From CAVSQX01 sp963730225 (lineage in GTDB: Bacteria > Planctomycetota > Phycisphaerae > Tepidisphaerales > Tepidisphaeraceae), in contig CAVSQX010000002.1 in the NCBI GenBank assembly GCA_963730225.1, positions 1,271,287 to 1,335,286 on the forward strand: a stretch of DNA of 64,000 nt. The letters run 5' to 3'. Of the stretch, positions 58,687 to 64,000 are shown piece by piece (the first letter of the stretch is position 1; each line of letters begins with the position of its first letter). The notes beneath the pieces were generated by a model, which worked only from the letters and a program-made list of their open reading frames with translations, was not told the origin of the DNA and did not search any database. A program made the translations under genes and the position numbers.

Positions 58687-59805
58687 TCAATGTTCCGGCG
58701 CCACCGCACTGGCGAGGAACAACGTCGTCAAAAACGTGAAGATGTACGCCTGCAACACCGCCACAAAAAGTTCGAGACATTGGATCGCGATATCCATCAG
58801 TCCCACCGGCACGCCGATGGCGAATTGCGAGGCGATTGTGGGCATAACCACGATCAGGCTGATCAAAACCGCCAGCACCGCGTGACCGGCCACCATGTTG
58901 GCGAACAAACGCATGCACAGCGCAAATGGCTTGATCAACGCCCCGATCAATTCCAGCACGAGCAGAATCAGAAACATCGGCACATCCAGAAGCCATTTCA
59001 GTTGCGATTCCCCTTTCTGCGGGCGAAACGGATGGGGGGCGAAATTCCAAAGATAAATCGGCACCGCCAGCAGAATCGCCTTTCCCGGCGTCATTTTCTT
59101 TTGCTGATGCTCGATGGATTTCACCGCCGCCGCCTCGTGCCGGCCCAGAGCGTATTCGTCATCGTGATAATGGCTCGTTGGATCACCCAGCGCATCGAGA
59201 TTCCCCGGCACGTCGGCCGGCAACCCTTCGCCGCGCATGTGCTCCAAATCGTGCGCGGCCTCGTGCGGTGGGTTTCCGTTGCTGCTGTGTTCCTGATGAT
59301 GGCCGTGTTGCCCGTAGGTTCCGTCCATCAGCGCCCGCGCGACGGTATCGATGCCGTGGAAGTGAATGAACACCACGGCGCAGATCGCCAGCGTGGCCGT
59401 GGTCGAGATCGATCCGGTCGCCGTGCCGCCGATGTGCTGAATGCGTCCGCCGGTCAGAAGCGCGATGATTTCGCCCGTCGGAATGCAGCCCAGAAGATTG
59501 CAGAACAGGATGAAGAAAAAAACCGTCCACAAAAACGGCACGAACTGATCGGTGTGTTCCTTCAGCGCCGGGCGAAAAACCTCGAGCCGAAGGAATTCCA
59601 AAATCGACTCGAAGAAGTTCCTCGCTCCCGTCGGAGCCGCGCTCTGGGGCCGGGCGAAAAGCTTGGGAAAAATCCAAAGCATCAGCAAACCCGCGACCAG
59701 CGCCATCAGGCTCTGATTGGTGAACCACGTCAAATGCTCCCCGAAAATCGGGTGAGGCAGCACGTGCTCCATCGGATCGACAGCTAAGAAACAGATCATT
59801 GTCAT
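58687..59805 (-). CDS. atpB: Fo ATP synthase subunit a with a His-rich insertion
   Basis: A 372-residue protein, longer than the usual ~250-290. The proton channel Arg is in KPFALCMRLFANMVAGH, and the C-terminal LELFVAVLQAYIFTFLTTLF is typical. Residues ~160-238 form an extra hydrophilic loop (TYGQHGHHQEHSSNGN, HEAAHDLEHMRGEG, HYHDDEYALGRHE) with 11 His and many acidic residues, between TM segments FIHFHGIDTVARALM and AILLAVPIYLWNFAPH. MEHVLPH at 59772 is an alternative start. It follows the atpI-like gene by 4 bp. Confidence 0.92.
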   Translation of the reverse strand: MTMICFLAVDPMEHVLPHPIFGEHLTWFTNQSLMALVAGLLMLWIFPKLFARPQSAAPTGARNFFESILEFLRLEVFRPALKEHTDQFVPFLWTVFFFILFCNLLGCIPTGEIIALLTGGRIQHIGGTATGSISTTATLAICAVVFIHFHGIDTVARALMDGTYGQHGHHQEHSSNGNPPHEAAHDLEHMRGEGLPADVPGNLDALGDPTSHYHDDEYALGRHEAAAVKSIEHQQKKMTPGKAILLAVPIYLWNFAPHPFRPQKGESQLKWLLDVPMFLILLVLELIGALIKPFALCMRLFANMVAGHAVLAVLISLIVVMPTIASQFAIGVPVGLMDIAIQCLELFVAVLQAYIFTFLTTLFLASAVAPEH

Positions 59806-59809
59806 CGCA

Positions 59810-60187
59810 TCACTTTGCCGCTGGGACGGCCGCGACGATCATCCGCCGCAATTGCCACACGAGCCCCAAAAGCGAAATCCAATATCCGCCCACCAGCCAA
59901 TATCCAAAGGCTCCATGCCCATCGATCGCGCCCGTGCCGACCAGAAAAACTGTCAGCCCGATCGCGCCAACCATGTGCAGCACCGTTCCAACCAGTGCGA
60001 ACTGAAACGAAGTCATCGCGTCTTTCCGCCCGGCCCGAACAATCGGCGCGACGCCCATCACCCCGGCGGCCGCGGCCACGAATCCCGCCGCCAGCGGATC
60101 GGCCAGTTTGATTTTCGCGCCCGCCGTCGTCATCGCCAACGCCACCGCAGCCAGCGACACCGCAACCAGAAGCGGAATCGTCAACAT
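59810..60187 (-). CDS. Small membrane protein in the atp operon, AtpI-like
   Basis: A 125-residue protein from ATG 60187 (MLTIPLLVA), 13 bp after atpZ; a longer start at 60226 would overlap atpZ. Four hydrophobic segments (LLVAVSLAAVALAMTTAGA, LAAGFVAAAAGVMGVAPIV, ALVGTVLHMVGAIGLTVFLV, GYWLVGGYWISLLGLVWQL) match the four-helix layout of AtpI-type proteins. Position atpZ - this gene - atpB is where atpI sits. Sequence similarity to known AtpI is not obvious to me. Likely helps c-ring assembly or Mg2+ supply. Confidence 0.6.
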   Translation of the reverse strand: MLTIPLLVAVSLAAVALAMTTAGAKIKLADPLAAGFVAAAAGVMGVAPIVRAGRKDAMTSFQFALVGTVLHMVGAIGLTVFLVGTGAIDGHGAFGYWLVGGYWISLLGLVWQLRRMIVAAVPAAK

Positions 60188-60200
60188 CGCTTTCAATCCG

Positions 60201-60443
60201 TCATTCCTTGTTAGCCCGTATCGCATCCTTGATTAACATGTACATGCCCGCCGCGAACCCGAGGCCCGTTCCAATCAGCACGCCCCACGGATCGCTGTGG
60301 CGTTTGTGATCGATCCACGAGCCGATCAACGCGCCCAATCCAACCCCCACCGCTACTTCCATTCCCATCGCGGCCAGCTTGCCCCAATTGGCGTCGTCGT
60401 TCTTGGGCACCTGACCTCCATTCAACTTTGTGACATTTTGCAC
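60201..60443 (-). CDS. atpZ: AtpZ/AtpI-family ATP synthase accessory protein
   Basis: An 80-residue two-TM protein with the family pattern MGMEVAVGVGLGALIGSWID and PWGVLIGTGLGFAAGMYMLI. It is the first gene of the ATP synthase run. Family members form a small Mg2+/Ca2+ transporter or assembly factor with AtpI. Confidence 0.75.
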   Translation of the reverse strand: MQNVTKLNGGQVPKNDDANWGKLAAMGMEVAVGVGLGALIGSWIDHKRHSDPWGVLIGTGLGFAAGMYMLIKDAIRANKE

Positions 60444-60525
60444 AAAGTCCCCCGGCCATCAAGGCCGCTGGGTGAATTGGGGCGGTACGGTAGAGCCAGC
60501 CGAACCCTTTATCAAGCGCCAAAGC

Positions 60526-60738
60526 GCGAAATGACGAAGTGCGAAATTCGAAATTCGAATCAATGACCAAACTCGAACCTCCAATGAACCAAACCCCCGA
60601 TGCAACCGGCCACGACCGCATCCAACAATTGGTTATTTGCTCATTTGAACATTGATTCGTCATTCGAATTTCGTCATTCGAATTTCTCTCTGCTATCCTC
60701 CATCCTCTATCCTCCATCCTCGCCTTTCCATCCTCCTC
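60526..60738. repeat. ATTCGAA-word inverted repeat followed by CCATCCT-word repeat
   Basis: The left segment GAAATTCGAAATTCGAATCA near 60550 and the right segment GATTCGTCATTCGAATTTCG around 60652-60686 are imperfect inverted copies around a ~80-nt spacer. Immediately after, CCATCCT/CTATCCT words run from 60694 to 60738. Two repeat families abut here, upstream of and inside the 5' end of the PMT-like gene. Confidence 0.7.
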
Positions 60739-62355
60739 GTTCTCCTGCTCGCCGCCGCCACGTTCTTCACCGGCATCGCCTGGGGCCTGCCCTCTTCGGC
60801 GTCGGACAAATATCTCTTCGGCTCGCACCCGATCTGGACCGGCCAGCAAATCCTCAATCTCGCCGGGCCGTGGGACGAATCGGAAAACCGCGGCTCCGAT
60901 ATCGCTATGCACCCGCTGGCCAAGGGCGATCAGCCGATTCTTCTGAATGAAACCGACGCCCAGCGGGCCCAGATTGTCCGCCGATACCGGCTCTATTCCT
61001 GCCAGCCCGATGAGATGATCACGTTCCGTGCCCTTTCGCGCATGAAGCCTCGCCATCTCGACTTCGATCCGCAGTTTTTTCAGTACGGTGGATTATGGGT
61101 TTATCCCGTCGGGATTCTGCTGAAGATCGCCTCAATGCTGCGGCTCATTACCCTCAACTCCGATGTCACCTGGTACCTCGATCATCCCGAACAATTCGGA
61201 CGATTCTACGTTGTCGCCCGTTGTTACTGCGCGGTTTGGGGATTGCTCGGCGTTCTGATCGTCTACGCCATCGGCAAGGAATGGACTGGAAAATCGTTCG
61301 TTGGAATTCTCGCCGCGCTTTTCTACGCCACGACGCCGGTGGTCGTGAACGCCGCTCACGAAGCCAAGCCGCATCTTCCCGGAGCGGTGCTGATTCTGGC
61401 CGCCGTCTGGACGGCAATGCGATTCGTTCGCACCGGGAAACCCAGATTCTCGATTCTCACGGCCGTGCTTTGCGGCGCGGCATTCGGCATGGTACTCACC
61501 GGAATCGCCGCCTTCGCCGTCGTGCCGATGATGGTTTTCCTGCGACCGATGCGATGGGCCCAGCGACTGCGAATTTGCATTTCCGCCGCCGCCATCGGCT
61601 TGGCCGTTTTTCTCGCCGCCAATCCGTACCTGCCGATCGATTATCTTTTTCATCGCCAGATCGTTCAATCCAACGTCGGCAACTACGGCAATTTCTACCA
61701 CCTGAAATCCTCCGTCGGCGCGATGGAAAATGCGATCAGGCTGATCGGCGAGGGAATGACGATTCCATTGGCCGTTGCCGCGGCCGTTGCGCTGATTGCA
61801 TTTTCACTTCGCAACAAAGTTGATCTCGGTTCTCTGCTGCTGGCGCCGGCGGCGCTGCTGGCCGTTCCGTTTGTTCTTGCCGCGAACGACAAATCCGCGG
61901 AATACGCCCGCTTCGCCCTCATGCTCGACGTGGCGCTAGTCCTGGCCGTGGCGGCCGCGCTGACGCAGGTTCCCACGGCGGCTTTCAGAACCATCATCGT
62001 CGCTGGATTGCTGGCGTGGTCCACTTTTCGTGCCGGCGTGTATGATTTTGGTTTCCAAGCCAGTGCCGCGTACCGCTCAACCCGGGAATCCGCTGCAGAA
62101 CAATTGTCGGTCTTGAACATCATCGTTGGCGCAACCCATGGCGCTCCGATTCTCGCAACCTGGGCCGAGCCGGCGCCGTACTGCCTTCCGCCCTGCGATC
62201 TGTTCGATTGGCAAATTATGCTGCTGCCCCCCGGCGATGCCGGCGTCGGCTCGTCGTTGGTTACCATCCGGCCGATCGACAACAGTGATATTTTTCAAAG
62301 CCCGATCAGTTGGGCCAACAAACCGTTTGTGATAACCCGTTCCGTGACTCGGTAA
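60652..62355 (+). CDS. PMT/ArnT-like multi-pass membrane glycosyltransferase
   Basis: A 567-residue protein with a signal-like first helix (LSILLVLLLAAATFFTGIAW) and about ten further TM helices. The luminal loop after TM1 has an acidic pair region (ESENRGSDIAMHP). HPEQFGRFYVVARCYCAVWG and ALFYATTPVVVNAAHEAKPH are typical of dolichyl-phosphate-mannose-type transferases and related GT-C enzymes. The only in-frame start is TTG 60652 right after a TGA. The first ~30 residues (IRHSNFVIRISLCYPPSSIL) are encoded by the two repeats, so the native start is doubtful. It probably glycosylates envelope lipids or proteins. The next gene overlaps operon-style (2-bp gap). Confidence 0.7.
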   Translation: MIRHSNFVIRISLCYPPSSILHPRLSILLVLLLAAATFFTGIAWGLPSSASDKYLFGSHPIWTGQQILNLAGPWDESENRGSDIAMHPLAKGDQPILLNETDAQRAQIVRRYRLYSCQPDEMITFRALSRMKPRHLDFDPQFFQYGGLWVYPVGILLKIASMLRLITLNSDVTWYLDHPEQFGRFYVVARCYCAVWGLLGVLIVYAIGKEWTGKSFVGILAALFYATTPVVVNAAHEAKPHLPGAVLILAAVWTAMRFVRTGKPRFSILTAVLCGAAFGMVLTGIAAFAVVPMMVFLRPMRWAQRLRICISAAAIGLAVFLAANPYLPIDYLFHRQIVQSNVGNYGNFYHLKSSVGAMENAIRLIGEGMTIPLAVAAAVALIAFSLRNKVDLGSLLLAPAALLAVPFVLAANDKSAEYARFALMLDVALVLAVAAALTQVPTAAFRTIIVAGLLAWSTFRAGVYDFGFQASAAYRSTRESAAEQLSVLNIIVGATHGAPILATWAEPAPYCLPPCDLFDWQIMLLPPGDAGVGSSLVTIRPIDNSDIFQSPISWANKPFVITRSVTR

Positions 62356-62356
62356 C

Positions 62357-63403
62357 ATGTCCACCGAACCTCTCCACCGCCTTCGCCATCCCGTTTTGTA
62401 CATCTATGTATTCGGCGGCATTCTCGGCTCGGGGATAAATCTCATTCTCACGATCGCCCTGCATCGCTTGATGTTCTTCCCGGCTCCATTTGCATTTTTC
62501 ATCGGAACCCTGAGCAATGAGCTGTTCCATCATATTTACTATCACATCGTCTATGTAAATCAGGAGATTCGCCTTCGCACGCCGCTACCGCTACAGATCA
62601 CGCTCTATCTTCTCGTCGCCGCCGCCGCCGGGTTTGGAATCTATCTTCTCGAAAAGACCGGCCTGTCGTTCCTCCCGTCACTCATCCTCGCTTTGGCGAT
62701 CCTCGCCGTGGCGAACACCATCATCAATCGCATTTCCACCTTCAGCTCATCCAAGCTGGCCATGGTCGAATACCAGGAAATGGGCGAGAGTTTTTACGAC
62801 GATCAGACCGATCCGAAAAAGGTCAATTTCATCCGAGCCGCGTTTCACCGTTCGCGATTCCATCGGCTCACCGACCTGGTCGATCGGTTCTACCAACCCG
62901 GCATGTCCATCGCCGACCTCGGTTGCGGAAACTGCTGGTGGAACGTGCACAGCTACCCCGTCATCGGCGTCGACGTCAACGAGAAAATGCTCCGCTGGGC
63001 CAGGGATCACAATCGGCTTTCCGATTACCGCGTTACTGATGATCTATCTCGTACCGGCCTGGCGGATAAATCCATGGATATCGTCATCATGTCCGAAACG
63101 CTCGAGCATCTGTTGAATCTCGATCAAACGCTGGCCGAAGTCCGCCGCATCCTCAAGCCGCAGGGCGTTTTCCTCATCACGGTCCCCTACGACTTTTTCC
63201 TGGGCCCGTTCTTCATCCTGTTCAACATCAACTGTCTTTGGCAAGGCTACCTCCGTGGCAGCATCTATCACCGCTATCGCTGCGGGCATGTGAACCACTT
63301 CACGAAAAAGCGATTGAGAAATGTGCTGTCGGCCTACGGCTTTGAGATCCGGCGGTTGACGGTCGTTAATGGCTTATCGCTGTATGCGGCGGCAGCCCAG
63401 TGA
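62357..63403 (+). CDS. GtrA-like membrane domain fused to SAM-dependent methyltransferase
   Basis: A 348-residue fusion. The N-terminal ~125 residues have four hydrophobic segments (YIYVFGGILGSGINLILTIA, FAFFIGTLSNELFHHIYYHI, LQITLYLLVAAAAGFGIYLL, LALAILAVANTIINRIST) in GtrA/DPMS-flippase style. The C-terminal class I methyltransferase has motif I IADLGCGNCWWN, VIGVDVNEKMLRW, the ETLEHLLNLDQTLAEVRRIL core and HVNHFTKKRL. ATG 62357 lies 2 bp after the upstream stop. Linked with the PMT-like gene, it suggests polyprenyl-phosphate-sugar handling plus methylation of a glycan or lipid. Confidence 0.75.
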   Translation: MSTEPLHRLRHPVLYIYVFGGILGSGINLILTIALHRLMFFPAPFAFFIGTLSNELFHHIYYHIVYVNQEIRLRTPLPLQITLYLLVAAAAGFGIYLLEKTGLSFLPSLILALAILAVANTIINRISTFSSSKLAMVEYQEMGESFYDDQTDPKKVNFIRAAFHRSRFHRLTDLVDRFYQPGMSIADLGCGNCWWNVHSYPVIGVDVNEKMLRWARDHNRLSDYRVTDDLSRTGLADKSMDIVIMSETLEHLLNLDQTLAEVRRILKPQGVFLITVPYDFFLGPFFILFNINCLWQGYLRGSIYHRYRCGHVNHFTKKRLRNVLSAYGFEIRRLTVVNGLSLYAAAAQ

Positions 63404-63447
63404 ACAGAACTGAACCATTGTTGGTGCACAACGGGATGAATTGAACG

Positions 63448-63885
63448 GTGTTGGTTCGGGCTACTGCTCGCTCGGCTTGGTTTGGCAAATTACCGAGATT
63501 AACCGAAAGTGAAATCTCGATTCTCATGTCCCGATTCAAACTAAGATTGTCCGACTTGGTTGGCGATAACTCGTTTACGCAAAATACTTTAACAAGCTTT
63601 CTACGGAGAATTCCACCCGCTATTCCTCTGCTAAGCTTCAGCAACAGCCACACGGGCTGGCAGAACGGCGATTTCAACTTCGACGGCGTCGTCAATGGCG
63701 ACGACGACGCCCTCATCGATAGCGCGTTCAATACGCAGGGCGCATCGCTGGCCAGTGTTCCAACGGCGATGATCGCGGCGGACACCGCGCCGGTTGCCTC
63801 GGGTGCGCCCGATCCGGCAGGAGTAGTATTGCTGGTTGCTTTGGGTTTTCTGGGAAGAGGGAAGAGAAGAATTCAGAGTAGTTAG
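63448..63885 (+). pseudogene. Orphan dockerin-like / membrane-anchor cassette (remnant of a longer protein)
   Basis: From about 63643 the translation is SNSHTGWQNGDFNFDGVVNG, DDDALIDSAFNTQGASL and DPAGVVLLVALGFLGRGKRR. It matches the last half of the dockerin-like cassettes at 42,480-42,660 and 43,240-43,400, followed by a PEP-CTERM-like hydrophobic tail in which PEP reads DPA. The first dockerin half and any enzyme domain are missing. The preceding ~180 bases are more AT-rich and not recognisable, so this looks like a decayed 3' end. The last 115 bases of the window show no gene. Confidence 0.55.
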
Positions 63886-64000
63886 CGATCCGACTCGCCG
63901 TGACTTGCGGTCGCGGCCGTGGGCAAAATGAATATGCTTGCCTTGTGTGGATTGGCCCGTAAGGTTTGATTGTGGGCCTTTAACTTAATCCACCTTGGGG

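Noticed and set aside
1..64000. tRNA, rRNA or riboswitch genes
   Set aside because: No cloverleaf-like or rRNA-like sequence was recognised by eye; a tRNAscan/Infernal run would be decisive.

Overview
The window looks like a chromosome piece from a planctomycete, most likely class Phycisphaerae (Tepidisphaerales-like). The evidence is two PEP-CTERM proteins, an LEPR-type secretion motif, dockerin-like C-terminal cassettes (VNGSDYTLID / VNGDDYTLID), small membrane proteins with a CxxCGYD...CxECG zinc ribbon, late menaquinone-type genes and an SOS imuA-imuB-dnaE2 cassette. This is inferred from protein families; no rRNA or tRNA was seen.

Layout. 1-5.6 kb (minus): an exopolysaccharide locus with a very large fusion (cellulose-synthase-like GT2, a degenerate GH26-like module and a GH2-like TIM barrel, running off the left edge) next to a Wzz/BY-kinase-like protein. 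5.6-8.8 kb: a transposon graveyard (IS256 fragment, REP-like palindrome, low-GC orphan fragment, an IS5/IS1182-like element folded into a 316-nt inverted duplication, RAYT fragment). 8.8-12 kb: GH28 enzyme and outer-membrane porin. 12.3-17.6 kb: imuA-imuB-dnaE2. 17.8-21.2 kb: hybrid histidine kinase and REC-GGDEF-like regulator. 21.3-24 kb: lnt and a HEAT-repeat lipoprotein. 24-29.3 kb: ubiE, zinc-ribbon protein, ubiX, ubiA (minus), dat (plus), ubiD (minus). 29.3-31.6 kb: ECF sigma factor and an anti-sigma-like protein with a Poly_export-like domain. 31.7-35 kb: mutarotase-like protein, GH113-like lipoprotein, PEP-CTERM protein. 35-39.1 kb: two tandem TPR / O-GlcNAc-transferase-like genes. 39.4-50 kb: modular secreted GH28 and a ~2,300-codon autotransporter-repeat protein. 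50.3-53.5 kb: frr, pyrH, aroK, prepilin peptidase. 53.9-54.4 kb: an extraordinary Met/Cys-rich protein. 55.5-60.4 kb: F1Fo ATP synthase genes atpZ-I-B-E-F-H-A (no G/D/C). 60.6-63.4 kb: PMT-like glycosyltransferase and a GtrA-methyltransferase fusion. 63.6-63.9 kb: an orphan dockerin/anchor cassette.

Two window-wide themes matter. First, about 18 reading frames are broken by apparent single-base indels at places where both halves are strongly conserved; several fall in short homopolymers or repeats. Uncorrected sequencing indels are the simplest explanation, so I describe these genes as single CDSs with a frameshift. Second, three families of short-word inverted repeats (ATTCGAA, CCATCCT and CTATTGCC words) sit in intergenic gaps. 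One lies in frame inside dnaE2, and two others supply the N-terminal codons of membrane proteins.

Functionally the window combines carbohydrate synthesis and degradation at the cell surface, respiratory-chain parts (quinone, ATP synthase), SOS mutagenesis, and an unexplained candidate metal-handling protein.
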